A stretch of 50,404 nt of DNA from contig JAOHDU010000001.1 in the NCBI GenBank assembly GCA_028096805.1, positions 1 to 50,404 on the forward strand. Direction: 5' to 3'. Origin of the DNA: Pontimonas sp. (GTDB lineage Bacteria; Actinomycetota; Actinomycetes; Actinomycetales; Microbacteriaceae). A program made the position numbers and the translations under genes. Below the pieces are notes generated by a model. The model was given only the letters and a program-made list of their open reading frames with translations, did not search any database and had not been told where the DNA came from. The first letter of the stretch is position 1. Every line of letters begins with the position of its first letter. Positions 19,864 through 29,426 of the stretch are shown here, one piece after another.

Positions 19864-21164
19864 AGCGTTTCTGTCCTTTCGATGGGGGAAACCTCGGCGA
19901 GCTCTCCGTTCGCGACGGTTGCTACTCCCCGATAAAAAGTGTGCACGACCGCGCCTTGGAGCGCTCTCCCGAAATACGGATTATTCCGGCTGAGGCTGCC
20001 CGAAGGCTCGGGAGTCGGCCGCGAACGGTCTACCAGCGCTAGATGCGCGGGTTGGCCGAATCCAAAGGGTTCACCATAACCTGCAACACCACCAATGTCT
20101 GCCGGCTTTGTGGACATCACCCGTGCGACATCCCCCAGTGTGAGATGACCCGGTTCCACCAGTGTTTCCAACACCACGGCGAGCGCCGTTTCCAACCCCA
20201 CCATGCCGAAAGCGGCTTGGTCAAACGCGCAATTCTTTGCCTCAGCGGGGTGCGGGGCGTGGTCGGTTGCAACGATATCGATGATGCCGGAGGCCACGCC
20301 CTCCCGGAGCGCCATCGTGTCCTCCCGGGTGCGAAGCGGAGGGTTGACTTTGAAGAGCGGGTCTGCGTCGCTCACGAGGTCCTCGGTGAGAAGAAGGTGG
20401 TGTGGGGTTACCTCGGCGGTAATCGCGATGCCCCGCGCTTTGGCCCAACGCACGACGTCGAGCGAGCCCGCCGTGGACACGTGACAAACATGCAAGCGGG
20501 CATCTAGCGCTTCCGCCAGCAGTGCATCGCGGGCGATGATGGACTCTTCGGCAACAGACGGCCACCCGGTGAGCCCCAGGCGATCAGCGAGGTCACCGGC
20601 ATTCATCTGTGAACCAACAGTGAGCGCAGGGTCTTGGGCGTGTTGCGCAACGACGGCGCCAACCCGCCGAGCGGCCAGCAGTGCATCGCGCATGAGCCCG
20701 GAGTCATGAACACAGTGTCCATCGTCGGAAAACACCCGAGGCGCGGATTCGGAGCCGGCCATTCCGACGATGTCCGCCAGTTCCTCCCCGCGCAGACCAA
20801 GCGTCACCGCACCAACCGGACGAACGTCGGCATACGCGGCCCGGCGACCCCAGTCCCATACCTGTTGAACAGCGTCCGGTGAATCGGTCGTCGGCTGAGT
20901 GTTCGCCATCGCGTGAATCGCCGTAAAGCCGCCCAGGGCTGCCGCTTGAGAGCCGGTGAGCACTGTTTCCGCGTGCTCCATCCCGGGCTGACGGAGGTGC
21001 GTGTGCAGGTCCACAAGTCCGGGGAGGGCCACCAAACCATCACCATCAACCACCGTGTGATCGGCGTCGAGAGCCTCAAGGGGCACAAAGACGCCGTTCT
21101 TGATCCCCAGGTCTGCGCCGGTTTCGCCCAACAGCCTGACACCCTTCACACGCTGGTCCTTCAT
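19860..21164 (-). CDS. pyrC: Dihydroorotase
   Basis: Zinc amidohydrolase that cyclises carbamoyl-aspartate to dihydroorotate. The 434-aa protein has the family signatures [76 protein letters not shown] and [14 protein letters not shown], all metal-ligand regions intact. Its start overlaps the pyrB stop by four bases (ATGA). Together with pyrB it could form the dihydroorotase-ATCase complex known in some bacteria, but that is inference. Confidence 0.97.
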   Translation of the reverse strand: MKDQRVKGVRLLGETGADLGIKNGVFVPLEALDADHTVVDGDGLVALPGLVDLHTHLRQPGMEHAETVLTGSQAAALGGFTAIHAMANTQPTTDSPDAVQQVWDWGRRAAYADVRPVGAVTLGLRGEELADIVGMAGSESAPRVFSDDGHCVHDSGLMRDALLAARRVGAVVAQHAQDPALTVGSQMNAGDLADRLGLTGWPSVAEESIIARDALLAEALDARLHVCHVSTAGSLDVVRWAKARGIAITAEVTPHHLLLTEDLVSDADPLFKVNPPLRTREDTMALREGVASGIIDIVATDHAPHPAEAKNCAFDQAAFGMVGLETALAVVLETLVEPGHLTLGDVARVMSTKPADIGGVAGYGEPFGFGQPAHLALVDRSRPTPEPSGSLSRNNPYFGRALQGAVVHTFYRGVATVANGELAEVSPIERTETL

Positions 21165-22099
21165 GACCGGTCACCCCACACTTCGTACAACACGGCCATA
21201 CGCACAGAAACTCCGTTACGGACCTGCTCCAGCACGACGGAGCGCTCAGAATCCGCCACTACCGACGCGATTTCCACCCCTCGATTCATAGGCCCCGGAT
21301 GCATCACGATGGTGTCCGCCGGGAGGCGACTCGCTCTCTCTTCTGTGAGGCAAAAGCTGTCCACATAATCATCCAGAGAAACCTGGTCGCCCGCTGTCCT
21401 TCGCTCGTGTTGGACACGCAGCATCATGACCGCGTCGGGCTCCGCATGAAGAGCGGCGTCGAAATCAGTGGTCGCCGTAACAGGCCACGAGCTCACATCC
21501 TCAGGCAAGAACTCAGCAGGCCCCGCGACGGTTACCTCGGCGCCCAGGCCGGTCAGCAAGACCGCGTTGGAACGCGCGACACGCGAATGGGCGATGTCTC
21601 CCACAATGAGGACTTTCAGTCCCGCCAGGTCACAACCGCGGGGTTCGTCCCAGAAGACGGATCGAAGTGTGGCGGCATCCAGGAGGGCCTGCGTTGGGTG
21701 CTCGTTGGTCCCATCCCCCGCATTGATAATCGGCGTGGCTACCGCGCCCGAGTGCGCGAGTTCTTCTGCGGCCCCAACGGCATTGTGTCGGACAACAATG
21801 ATGTCCGCACCCATGGCCTCAACGGTCTGCGCCGTATCGTGCAGACTCTCGCCTTTGGAAACGCTCGACCCTGTGGCTTGGAACGTCATGACGTCCGCGG
21901 ACAACCGCTTGGCCGCTGCTTCAAAGGACAAACGTGTCCGAGTGGAATCTTCGAGAAACAGATTGACCATGGTGACGCCGCGCAGAGTCGGCAGCTTGGG
22001 TACCGATCGAGCCGCAACTTCAGCGAACTCGAGCGCAGTATCTAGGAGACTCACCGCTTGCTTGGAGCCTAGGTCCTTGGTGGAAAGAAGGTGTTTCAT
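21161..22099 (-). CDS. pyrB: Aspartate carbamoyltransferase catalytic subunit
   Basis: Committed step of pyrimidine synthesis: carbamoyl phosphate plus aspartate. The 312-aa protein has the carbamoyl-phosphate loop [11 protein letters not shown], the loop [40 protein letters not shown] and the aspartate-binding RVQHERR. No pyrI regulatory-chain gene is present, as usual in actinobacteria. Start overlaps the pyrR stop (ATGA), so repression at the pyrR leader would be passed on by coupling. Confidence 0.97.
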   Translation of the reverse strand: MKHLLSTKDLGSKQAVSLLDTALEFAEVAARSVPKLPTLRGVTMVNLFLEDSTRTRLSFEAAAKRLSADVMTFQATGSSVSKGESLHDTAQTVEAMGADIIVVRHNAVGAAEELAHSGAVATPIINAGDGTNEHPTQALLDAATLRSVFWDEPRGCDLAGLKVLIVGDIAHSRVARSNAVLLTGLGAEVTVAGPAEFLPEDVSSWPVTATTDFDAALHAEPDAVMMLRVQHERRTAGDQVSLDDYVDSFCLTEERASRLPADTIVMHPGPMNRGVEIASVVADSERSVVLEQVRNGVSVRMAVLYEVWGDRS

Positions 22100-22626
22100 A
22101 GTTCCAACACCACCTCGTCCAGCCCGTCGATTTCTTCTAGCTTCACAGAGACACGCTCACCTAACGCTGACGGGAGATTCTTTCCCACAAAATCAGCGCG
22201 GATCGGCAGTTCGCGGTGCCCGCGGTCCACCAAGACGGCCAAGCGGACAGCTTGTGGGCGCCCGAGAGCGGTAAGGGCGTCTAGTGCGGAGCGCACAGTG
22301 CGACCAGAAAACAGCACATCGTCGACGAGGACGACGACCGCACCGTCGATGCCCCGGTCAGGAACAACGGTAGGAGCAGGCGACCTATGGCCCGCGCCCG
22401 CCAGATCGTCCCGATACATCGTAACGTCCAGGGATCCCCGTGCGACAGCGTGTCCCGCGATGTCTTCGAGGATTGCGGCCAGACGCTGCGAGAGCACCGC
22501 ACCCCGCGTGGGGATTCCCATCAGCACAAGACTGGAGGGATCCGGAATCGACTCGACAATTTCGTGGCCGATGCGCCGCAGAGTGCGCTCAATATCGGCG
22601 GCAGAAAACACGGGACGCACGGACAT
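22096..22626 (-). CDS. pyrR: Bifunctional pyr operon regulator / uracil phosphoribosyltransferase
   Basis: RNA-binding regulator that senses UMP/UTP and represses the pyr operon, with side activity as uracil phosphoribosyltransferase. The track gives 187 aa. I start at the ATG at 22626 ([12 protein letters not shown], 176 aa) because AAGGAGGG lies four bases before it. The PRPP loop [22 protein letters not shown] and [14 protein letters not shown] are clear. As first gene of pyrR-B-C-carA-carB-pyrF it is preceded by a 61-nt gap with a PyrR-binding RNA motif (separate entry), so it probably autoregulates. Confidence 0.97.
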   Translation of the reverse strand: MSVRPVFSAADIERTLRRIGHEIVESIPDPSSLVLMGIPTRGAVLSQRLAAILEDIAGHAVARGSLDVTMYRDDLAGAGHRSPAPTVVPDRGIDGAVVVLVDDVLFSGRTVRSALDALTALGRPQAVRLAVLVDRGHRELPIRADFVGKNLPSALGERVSVKLEEIDGLDEVVLEL

Positions 22627-22631
22627 CCGAC

Positions 22632-22669
22632 CCTCCTTCCGAGCCTCACAGGACTTCATTTAAAGCAGG
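22632..22669 (-). promoter_or_regulatory. PyrR-binding RNA hairpin in the pyrR leader, sequestering the Shine-Dalgarno
   Basis: On the transcript strand, AGTCCTGTGAGGCT at 22655-22642 matches the PyrR binding-loop consensus ARUCCNGNGAGGYU at every position. Around it, CCTGCTTT (22669-22662) can pair with GGAAGGAGG (22640-22632) in seven of eight positions, and that strand is the pyrR Shine-Dalgarno. PyrR bound with UMP/UTP would thus stabilise a stem hiding the ribosome site. This is the translational mechanism described for Mycobacterium smegmatis rather than the Bacillus terminator type, and no U-run terminator is seen here. Pairing was done by hand. Confidence 0.85.
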
Positions 22670-22687
22670 TTGCCACGCCAGCATACT

Positions 22688-23125
22688 TCAACGAGGCGGC
22701 GGAGCCTCGCCGGTTCCGGCGTTTTCGCCAATCGCGCGTAAAACCCCGTGCACGAAACCCCCGGATGCTTCGGTAGAGAGTTCCTGGACCAGTTCCACCG
22801 ACTCCGATATCGCCACCGCCGGCGGCACCTCGTTGTTGTAGAGGAGCTCCCAGGCACCCAATCGCAGCACGGCCCTATCGACCGCCGGCATCCGCTCCAG
22901 CGGCCACGAGGTGCTGGCCGCACGAATGGCCGTGTCTATTTCCGGGAAATGGACAAGAATTCCTTCGACAATTTGCTGGGCGTAGGGCCAGCTGGAGGCC
23001 CGCTCGGGCTCTGCGCTGGCCACAGCTCTTGCTGATTCGAGAGCGTCAGCAAGTGATGTCTCCCGAACGTCCGCGCCAAAGAGAATATCGATGGCACGCT
23101 TTCGAGCTTTGCGACGCGCGCTCAC
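22688..23125 (-). CDS. nusB: Transcription antitermination protein NusB
   Basis: RNA-binding factor that, with NusE/S10, acts in rRNA antitermination. The 145-aa helical protein starts [21 protein letters not shown], the boxA-binding basic helix, and ends with [24 protein letters not shown], the family's C-terminal signature. Start GTG at 23125 overlaps the efp stop by four bases. It is the last gene before the pyrR leader, so transcription of the pyr run may begin within or read through nusB. Confidence 0.96.
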   Translation of the reverse strand: MSARRKARKRAIDILFGADVRETSLADALESARAVASAEPERASSWPYAQQIVEGILVHFPEIDTAIRAASTSWPLERMPAVDRAVLRLGAWELLYNNEVPPAVAISESVELVQELSTEASGGFVHGVLRAIGENAGTGEAPPPR

Positions 23126-23688
23126 TCGTCACTCACGCGACCGAGGTACTCCCCTGATCTCGTGTCGACTTTCACTTTCGTTCCCTGTTCGACAAACAGT
23201 GGAACCTGAATCTCAAAGCCCGTCTCGAGAGTGGCCGGTTTGGTCCCACCGGTCGACCGGTCACCCTGAAGACCCGGCTCCGAGTAGGTAATTTCCAGCA
23301 CCACCGAGGCGGGAAGCTCCACATAGAGCGCTTCGCCATCGTGCATGGCAATCGACACCGGCTGGTTTGCGAGCATATAGTTCGAGGCGTCGCCGACGAC
23401 AGCGCCGGGCACCGTCACCTGGTCATAATCACTTTGATCCATGAAAACGAAATCCGCACCGTCTTCGTAGAGGAAGCTGTAGTCCCGGCGGTCCACTACG
23501 GCGAAGTCAATTTTCGTGCCCGCGTTGAACGTCTTATCGACCACCTTGCCCGAGCGCACGTTCTTCATCTTGGTGCGAACAAAAGCACCGCCTTTGCCCG
23601 GTTTCACGTGCTGGAACTCGACCACGGCCCACAGCTGTCCGTCGAGGTTCAGCACGCTGCCGTTCTTAATGTCGTTCGTTGTTGCCAT
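23122..23688 (-). CDS. efp: Elongation factor P
   Basis: Relieves ribosome stalling at polyproline. The 188-aa protein has the KOW-like first domain with the loop [15 protein letters not shown], where the tip lysine is present, and two OB domains ending [31 protein letters not shown]. Start ATG at 23688 lies behind AGGAGGG and inside aroQ, overlapping it by 23 nt. No modification enzyme (EpmA/EpmB/EarP) is in the window, and the PGKGG loop fits the lysine type seen in actinobacteria. Confidence 0.97.
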   Translation of the reverse strand: MATTNDIKNGSVLNLDGQLWAVVEFQHVKPGKGGAFVRTKMKNVRSGKVVDKTFNAGTKIDFAVVDRRDYSFLYEDGADFVFMDQSDYDQVTVPGAVVGDASNYMLANQPVSIAMHDGEALYVELPASVVLEITYSEPGLQGDRSTGGTKPATLETGFEIQVPLFVEQGTKVKVDTRSGEYLGRVSDE

Positions 23689-24136
23689 GGGATGGCCCTC
23701 CTAGCAGGCTAATGATCTGGTCGAGTGCGAGAACGTACGAATCGGCACCAAATCCGGCAATAACGCCGGTGGCCACGGCACTAATGACCGATTGGTGCCG
23801 GAACTCTTCCCGCGCGTGCGGGTTGGAGAGGTGAACCTCAATCAAGGTCAAACCGGCGCCGGTGACGAGTGCACACGCGTCCCTGAGCGCATACGAGTAG
23901 TGGGTGAAGGCCGCCGGGTTGAGGATCACATGACTCTGGGTATCCACCGCGTTGTGAAGAAGCCCGATAAGGGTTGCTTCATCATCGGTTTGCTCGAAGA
24001 CGATTTCCACCGTGTCGCTCGCCCGGGCACGAAGAGCAGCCTCAATGTCCGCAAGAGTGGCCGTGCCGTAAATCTCCGGCTCTCTCGACCCCAGCCTTTG
24101 CAGATTAGGGCCATGAGCCACCAGAACACGCTGCAT
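23666..24136 (-). CDS. aroQ: 3-dehydroquinate dehydratase, type II
   Basis: Third shikimate step. The 156-aa small enzyme has the type II signature [17 protein letters not shown] with catalytic Tyr, the lid Arg, [16 protein letters not shown] with the catalytic-site His, and [17 protein letters not shown]. The second motif residue after GPNL is Gln instead of the usual Asn, which is a mild variation. It begins nine bases after the aroB stop and its last 23 bases overlap efp. Confidence 0.96.
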   Translation of the reverse strand: MQRVLVAHGPNLQRLGSREPEIYGTATLADIEAALRARASDTVEIVFEQTDDEATLIGLLHNAVDTQSHVILNPAAFTHYSYALRDACALVTGAGLTLIEVHLSNPHAREEFRHQSVISAVATGVIAGFGADSYVLALDQIISLLGGPSHGNNERH

Positions 24137-24145
24137 AGCTCAACC

Positions 24146-25237
24146 TTAGCCGGTGTGTGCCGCGAGCTCTTGGTACGCGGCGAACAAGACAGACTCATCG
24201 GGTATCGCGAGCACCCGAGGTTTCCCGGGCGCATCTAAGACGACAAACCGCACCACGCCACCGCGGGCCTTCTTGTCCTTTTGCATCGACGCGAGGAGGG
24301 TTCTCCACCTGTCAGCCGGGTAGCTCAGTGGTAAACCAAGATTTCCCAGAATGGCCCGGTGTCGCTCGAAGTCAGCTTCGCCCAGGTTGGCAACAATGCG
24401 CGAGAGCTCCGCTGCGAAAACCATCCCGATCGAGATGGCAGCGCCGTGTCTCCACTGATAGCGCTCAGCGTGTTCAATCGCGTGCCCGAGGGTGTGGCCA
24501 TAGTTCAGGATTTCGCGACCACCCGCCTCGAGGAAGTCCTCCCCGACAACGTCGGCCTTGACCTGGATGGCTCGGGTAACCAGCTCTAAAAACACCTCGG
24601 AGGTTGTATCGAGCGCATCCTCCGGGTGCTGCTCCAGCAGATCCAGAATCTTCGTGTCCTTAATGAAGCCACATTTCACGACCTCGGCGAGCCCGGTGCG
24701 CACGTCATTTTCGGAGATGCTCGCGAGAACATCGGGGTCGACAATCACGGCCGTGGGTGCGTAAAAAGACCCCACGAGATTCTTGCCCTCAGCGGTGTTG
24801 ATTCCGGTTTTGCCGCCGATGGCTGCATCCACCATCCCCAGAACGGTGGTGGGAACATGAATCACCGGTACCCCGCGCAACCAGGTGGCGGCGACAAAAC
24901 CGGCAACATCTGTGGTGGCACCCCCACCCAGCGACACGATCACGTCGTTTCGCTGGAAGTCTGTCTGTCCGAGGATCCCCCAGCAAAAAGACGCCACCTC
25001 AATGCGCTTCGCGCCCTCAGCATCCGGCATCTCGGCGAGGAAAACTTCTCGTTGGCCCAAGCTTCCGCGGAGACTCTCGGCGATGGCCGCGAGAGGTGGG
25101 GCGTGGGCAATCAGCACCTTTTTGGCATCGCCCGGCAGGAGCGACTCCAGCATGCTGAGAGAACCGGGGCCAACGACGGCCGGATAGTCACCCTGCTGGG
25201 CGTTTGTCACCGTAATGGTCGAGAGTGCGGGTGTCAC
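24146..25237 (-). CDS. aroB: 3-dehydroquinate synthase
   Basis: Second shikimate enzyme: NAD- and metal-dependent cyclisation of DAHP. I start at GTG 25237 ([13 protein letters not shown], 363 aa), which has GGAGGA five bases upstream and overlaps the aroK stop as GTGA. The track's M lies further upstream inside aroK. Key motifs are VSLGGGATTDVAGFVAATWLRG, DAAIGGKTGIN, NLVGSFYAPTAV, KCGFIKD and the metal His residues in NYGHTLGHAIEH. Full length and intact. Confidence 0.96.
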   Translation of the reverse strand: MTPALSTITVTNAQQGDYPAVVGPGSLSMLESLLPGDAKKVLIAHAPPLAAIAESLRGSLGQREVFLAEMPDAEGAKRIEVASFCWGILGQTDFQRNDVIVSLGGGATTDVAGFVAATWLRGVPVIHVPTTVLGMVDAAIGGKTGINTAEGKNLVGSFYAPTAVIVDPDVLASISENDVRTGLAEVVKCGFIKDTKILDLLEQHPEDALDTTSEVFLELVTRAIQVKADVVGEDFLEAGGREILNYGHTLGHAIEHAERYQWRHGAAISIGMVFAAELSRIVANLGEADFERHRAILGNLGLPLSYPADRWRTLLASMQKDKKARGGVVRFVVLDAPGKPRVLAIPDESVLFAAYQELAAHTG

Positions 25238-25734
25238 GATTCCTCCTCCAACCACTCGAGAATCTCGGCCGCCACTGTATCGACTGGCCTGTGGCTTGCA
25301 TCAAAAACCCTGTCGGCGACTTCGTTGTACCAGGTGCTTCTCTCAGCGAGAAGCACCCTCCACGAATCCAGGCCATCGCGCAACAGTGGGCGTTTGTTGG
25401 AGTTCAGCCGGTGAGCCACCGCGTCCTCTGTAATGGTGATCATCGCTACGGGAACGTTGCGCAAATCTGCGCGTGTGTCGGGGTCGATGACCGCGCCCCC
25501 ACCGAGCGACACCACTGCATCGCTCGCCAGGGCGTCAATCACGGCAGCCCGCTCATATTGCCGGAACACGCTTTCTCCCTTGGTCTCGAAGATTTCAGGG
25601 ATAGGGCCATGGTCGCGCACAATCATTTTGTCCGTATCAATCACGCTTTTACGCACGAGCGGGGCCAATGCTTGAGCAATATGCGTCTTTCCCGAAGCCG
25701 GAGGCCCGACGAGAACGACTACCGGGTGGGTCAC
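25234..25734 (-). CDS. aroK: Shikimate kinase
   Basis: Phosphorylates shikimate with ATP. The 166-aa P-loop kinase has [22 protein letters not shown] with the Mg-binding Asp, the shikimate-binding FRQYERAA and SLGGGAV, and the lid region [10 protein letters not shown]. Starts ATG at 25734 with a four-base overlap on aroC. The order aroE-aroC-aroK-aroB-aroQ places five of the seven shikimate enzymes in one coupled string; aroG/aroF (DAHP synthase) and aroA are not here. Confidence 0.97.
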   Translation of the reverse strand: MTHPVVVLVGPPASGKTHIAQALAPLVRKSVIDTDKMIVRDHGPIPEIFETKGESVFRQYERAAVIDALASDAVVSLGGGAVIDPDTRADLRNVPVAMITITEDAVAHRLNSNKRPLLRDGLDSWRVLLAERSTWYNEVADRVFDASHRPVDTVAAEILEWLEEES

Positions 25735-26933
25735 GAAGCGGCGGGTGACGCAGGGGCGATGGTGTCGGGAATGGAAGCCAGGAAACCGTCGCGGTTTCGA
25801 CGAAGCTCCTCCAACGAGTCACCGCCAAACTTCTCGGTCAGCGCTTCGGCGATGACCAGCATCACCATGGCTTCGGCGACAACTCCTGCAGCGGGTACAG
25901 CGCAGACGTCGGACCGCTGGTGATGAGCAGCAGCCTCCTCGCCAGACGCCGTGTCAATGGTCCTCAGCGCCCGTGGAACGGTAGCGATGGGCTTCATCCC
26001 GGCTCGCACCCGCAGAACGCCGCCCGTGGACATTCCACCCTCAATTCCCCCGGCGCGTTCGCTCACCCGCTCGACACCATCGGGACCCCGCACAATCTCA
26101 TCGTGGGCGAGGGAACCAGGACGTCGTGTGGTTTCGAACCCATCCCCCACTTCAACGCCCTTAATGGCTTGAATACCCATCATCGCCGCGGCTAGGCGCG
26201 AGTCGAGGCGGCGGTCCCAGTGCACATAGGAACCCAGTCCCGGTGGCAGCCCTCGAACGACGACTTCAACTACTCCCCCGAGGGTGTCCCCGTTCTTGTG
26301 CGCCTGATCGACTTCCGCGACCATCGCGACGGATGTCTCCGCGTCAGCACACCGCAAAGGGTCTTCATCGAGACGCTCGACGTCGGAGGAGAACGGGAGC
26401 GCGGACCCGTCCGGCACGCTGACCGACCCGACCGCGACGGTGTGGCTCACGACATCAATCCCTAAGGAAACCAAAAGCTTGCGAGCGACGGCGCCCAGAG
26501 CAACACGAGCCGCAGTTTCGCGAGCACTCGCGCGCTCCAACACCGGACGCGCATCGTCAAAGCCATACTTCTGCATCCCCGCCAGGTCCGCGTGACCGGG
26601 CCGGGGGCGGGTGAGGGCTCCGGCACGACCACCTTGCAACTCTTCTTCCGCGACCGGATGGGGGCTCATCACGGTCTCCCACTTTGGCCACTCGGTGTTG
26701 GCCACCCGGATGGCGACGGGACCTCCCTGGGTGACTCCATGACGGATTCCTGCCGAGAGCGAAACCTCATCCGCTTCGAACTTCATTCGCGCACCACGGC
26801 CATAGCCCAGTCGGCGGCGCGCCAGATCCGCCTGGATATCGCCGAGGAGCACGGGCACTCCCGCTGGGAATCCCTCCATCACAGCAAGAAGTTCTGGACC
26901 GTGGGACTCGCCCGCCGTTAACCATCGAAGCAT
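25731..26933 (-). CDS. aroC: Chorismate synthase
   Basis: Final shikimate step: FMN-dependent elimination giving chorismate, the substrate of TrpE in this same window. The track starts at 27038, but ATG 26933 ([16 protein letters not shown], 400 aa) matches the family N-terminus and follows the aroE stop by four bases. Motifs are [64 protein letters not shown] and [16 protein letters not shown]. Confidence 0.97.
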   Translation of the reverse strand: MLRWLTAGESHGPELLAVMEGFPAGVPVLLGDIQADLARRRLGYGRGARMKFEADEVSLSAGIRHGVTQGGPVAIRVANTEWPKWETVMSPHPVAEEELQGGRAGALTRPRPGHADLAGMQKYGFDDARPVLERASARETAARVALGAVARKLLVSLGIDVVSHTVAVGSVSVPDGSALPFSSDVERLDEDPLRCADAETSVAMVAEVDQAHKNGDTLGGVVEVVVRGLPPGLGSYVHWDRRLDSRLAAAMMGIQAIKGVEVGDGFETTRRPGSLAHDEIVRGPDGVERVSERAGGIEGGMSTGGVLRVRAGMKPIATVPRALRTIDTASGEEAAAHHQRSDVCAVPAAGVVAEAMVMLVIAEALTEKFGGDSLEELRRNRDGFLASIPDTIAPASPAAS

Positions 26934-26937
26934 TCGG

Positions 26938-27804
26938 CTATTCTCCCACGGCAGCGGCAGTGCCAGACCCAGGTTCGAGGGCCACAGCGTCTCGCATCGC
27001 GCGCAGCGCTTGTGCTTCGTGCGGGAGTTCTTCCTCATCGGACCCCTGCGCGAAGAAGCGAATCTGCCGGATGGCCTGGTGAATCAGCATGGACAGGCCG
27101 GAAATCACGCCCTGTCCCCGTGCCAACCACTCCGCTGCCATGGGGGTAGGCCACGGCGAATAACCCACGTCGAAGAGGCGCGACGAATCGATTAGTGCCT
27201 CCGTGGGCGCCAGGTCGGTCGATGACCCACCCGGCAGGGTGGATACGACCAGACCAACGGGCCGGCTGACCTCCTCGAAACTGTTCAGCACCTGAGCGTT
27301 AAGCCCTAACGACTGCGCAATCCGAGCAGTCTCGGTCGCCCTGGCGGGGTTTCGAACCACGAAATCGATATTGCGCACACCCGCCAACTGCAATCCGTAA
27401 CACACCGCCCGCGCGGTGGCGCCGGCGCCAACGATTACGGCGTCGGCGGTCTCAACCCCTGCTTCTGACAGGGCGCCCACAACCCCCCACGGGTCGGTGT
27501 TGGCGCAACGCCATTGCCCGCCAGCACGATAAAGGGTATTGCTGACCCCCAGCACATCAACGACATGATCGCGCTCGAGCGGCAATGCCGCAAGGGGCTC
27601 TTTCAGCGGCATCGTGGCCGAAAGCCCTGTTAGCTCTCGACTGTGAAGCTCCCAGCGGCTCGCAAACGTTTCCATCGTGACGTCCCGGCGGTCGTAGGAC
27701 CAATCCATCCCCAGTGCTGCGTAGGCAGCTCGATGCAAGCTCGGGGACAAAGAGTGCTCGATGGGCGATCCCCAAACCTCTGCGTGCCCACTAGCAGTAG
27801 GCAC
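26938..27804 (-). CDS. aroE: Shikimate dehydrogenase
   Basis: NADP-dependent reduction of 3-dehydroshikimate. The track gives 415 aa, most of it overlapping mltG. The GTG at 27804 ([21 protein letters not shown]) gives a normal 288 aa with a 14-nt overlap. The substrate-binding [13 protein letters not shown], the catalytic Lys in SATMPLK, NTDPWG and the Rossmann loop [12 protein letters not shown] are visible, followed by STLPGG and the C-terminal GLSMLIHQA. The Pro in TMPLK replaces the more common Val, as in other actinobacteria. Confidence 0.94.
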   Translation of the reverse strand: MPTASGHAEVWGSPIEHSLSPSLHRAAYAALGMDWSYDRRDVTMETFASRWELHSRELTGLSATMPLKEPLAALPLERDHVVDVLGVSNTLYRAGGQWRCANTDPWGVVGALSEAGVETADAVIVGAGATARAVCYGLQLAGVRNIDFVVRNPARATETARIAQSLGLNAQVLNSFEEVSRPVGLVVSTLPGGSSTDLAPTEALIDSSRLFDVGYSPWPTPMAAEWLARGQGVISGLSMLIHQAIRQIRFFAQGSDEEELPHEAQALRAMRDAVALEPGSGTAAAVGE

Positions 27805-28972
27805 CGTTTTCCTCACTCTCCCGGCACCACGACAACCACTGATCCACAGCGACGAGATGTTGCGCATACGTGTTGGAAAACACGGTTTCCCCGGTGCGGA
27901 GATCGATCGATACGAAATACAGCCAATCACCGACGGCCGGATTGACTGCCGCATCGATGGCGATATCTCCGGGTAACGAGATCGGTCCGGGCGGTAAGCC
28001 TGGGAAGACATAGGTGTTGTAGGGGTTGGATTCATCTGCTCGGTCCGCGTCGCTGGTTCCCACCCCGTCATAGAGGCCGGTCCAGTAGGTGACCGTGGCG
28101 TCAGACTGCAAGGCCATCCCCACGTCAAGCCGGTTATAGAAGACGCGCGCGGCTTTGTAAAAGTCTTCCTCGAGACGAGCTTCACGCTGAATGAGACCCG
28201 CCATTGTTAGCACGCGATGCCAGTCTGACTCGGCCACCCCTGCCTGGGTCAAGCGAGTCTTGGTTTCCTCCACCATGCGGCCAACAATCTCCTCAGCCGA
28301 CACGCCAGGTTCAAAGCTGTAGGTGGCAGGGAAAAGGTAACCCTCGAGCGACCCGGCAGGGCTCGAAACGGCGTACAAAGAGGGCTCGCTGACGGCATCT
28401 GCCAGGTCCTCAAGTGGCACAGAAGCCTGCTCGGCGATGATCTCAAGCGCGCGCTGCATCGTGACACCCTCTGGGATCACAAAACTGACCTGAACTCTAT
28501 TGCCTGAATCCCGAAGGGCAGAAAGAGCACTCTCGGCAGACATACCCGTCAACAGACGATACGTGCCCGGCTGAAAAGTAATGGTTGCGTCCTGCAACAG
28601 GAGGTCGTAGACGGCCTCGAAAGATGCGGTTACGCCAACATCGGCCAGTTTCCTCGCCACCGTCTCCCCAATGTCACCAGGGGACACGATCACATCGATC
28701 GTGGGAGCAGCGCCCCCACCTTCGTAGTCAGCCACTGGCTCCGACGCAAAATAGTTGACCACGCGCTCGCCGTACTCGCTCCAGACCCACCAGACGCCAC
28801 CACCGCTTAGTAGCAAAATTACTATGGCGAAAAGGGCAAAAACAGTCTTTCCTCGCCCTCCGGGAGCACTGCGAAGTGTCTCTCGTCGAGAGGGCAGATC
28901 TTCTGGGACTGCGGGTTTCCGCTCTCCGGGCAAGGTGTTGAAGATTTCGTCGAACTTTGAGTCGTCAGGCAT
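27791..28972 (-). CDS. mltG: Endolytic peptidoglycan transglycosylase
   Basis: Membrane-bound YceG/MltG enzyme that cuts nascent glycan strands in the cell wall. The 393-aa protein has a cytosolic N-terminus of about 44 residues, one transmembrane helix (about 45-67), a LysM-like segment (about 90-165) and the catalytic domain with LEGYLFPATY, the catalytic Glu in GLIQREARLEED, SDATVTYW and ESNPYNTY. An N-terminal extension with many charged residues is usual in actinobacteria. Start overlaps ruvX by eight bases. The ruvX-mltG-aroE order is conserved in the phylum. Confidence 0.95.
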   Translation of the reverse strand: MPDDSKFDEIFNTLPGERKPAVPEDLPSRRETLRSAPGGRGKTVFALFAIVILLLSGGGVWWVWSEYGERVVNYFASEPVADYEGGGAAPTIDVIVSPGDIGETVARKLADVGVTASFEAVYDLLLQDATITFQPGTYRLLTGMSAESALSALRDSGNRVQVSFVIPEGVTMQRALEIIAEQASVPLEDLADAVSEPSLYAVSSPAGSLEGYLFPATYSFEPGVSAEEIVGRMVEETKTRLTQAGVAESDWHRVLTMAGLIQREARLEEDFYKAARVFYNRLDVGMALQSDATVTYWTGLYDGVGTSDADRADESNPYNTYVFPGLPPGPISLPGDIAIDAAVNPAVGDWLYFVSIDLRTGETVFSNTYAQHLVAVDQWLSWCRESEENGAYC

Positions 28973-29426
28973 CGTTACCCTTCAGCACCAAGAGTTGTCC
29001 GGGAGGAACGCCACGGGCTTTCTCAGAATCCACAGCGTGCTGCAACAGGATAACAGCGGCAGCTTGGTCGATCACCTCGCGTTGATTTTTAGCACTCCGT
29101 CCAGCGGCTCGGAGCCCACTGGCGGCTTGCACGGTACTCAGGCGCTCATCGATCAGGCGAACCGGCACCGCGACCAGCTCCGCGAGTTTGCGCGCGAATT
29201 GTTCAGCATCGTCAGTGGAAGCCGTGTGACCTCCGCTGAGCCCGATCGGTAAACCCACCACGATTTCGAGGGGTTCTCGCTCCTGCGCGAGCTGAACCAA
29301 AGACGACAGAGCCTCCGCACGAGGCAGCGTCTCCACGGGGGTGGCTAGCAGCCCGTCTGGGTCGCAACTCGCGACCCCCACCCGGGCTTTGCCCACGTCG
29401 ACCCCCAATCGAACCCCGCGACGCAC
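28965..29426 (-). CDS. ruvX: RuvX/YqgF family RNase H-fold nuclease
   Basis: Putative pre-16S rRNA maturation nuclease / Holliday junction resolvase-like protein (153 aa). The RNase H fold shows LGVDVGKARVGVASCD with the first catalytic Asp, EIVVGLPIGLSG, VRLIDERLSTVQA with the second acid, and DQAAAVILLQHAVD with the third. Starts GTG at 29426, sharing one base with the alaS stop. Which of the two proposed roles applies cannot be told from sequence. Confidence 0.94.
   Translation of the reverse strand: MRRGVRLGVDVGKARVGVASCDPDGLLATPVETLPRAEALSSLVQLAQEREPLEIVVGLPIGLSGGHTASTDDAEQFARKLAELVAVPVRLIDERLSTVQAASGLRAAGRSAKNQREVIDQAAAVILLQHAVDSEKARGVPPGQLLVLKGNDA

Noticed and set aside
27805-28185. 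Longer N-terminus of AroE given by the ORF track (415 aa)
   Set aside because: The extra 127 residues are the out-of-frame reading of mltG, and family length is about 270-290.
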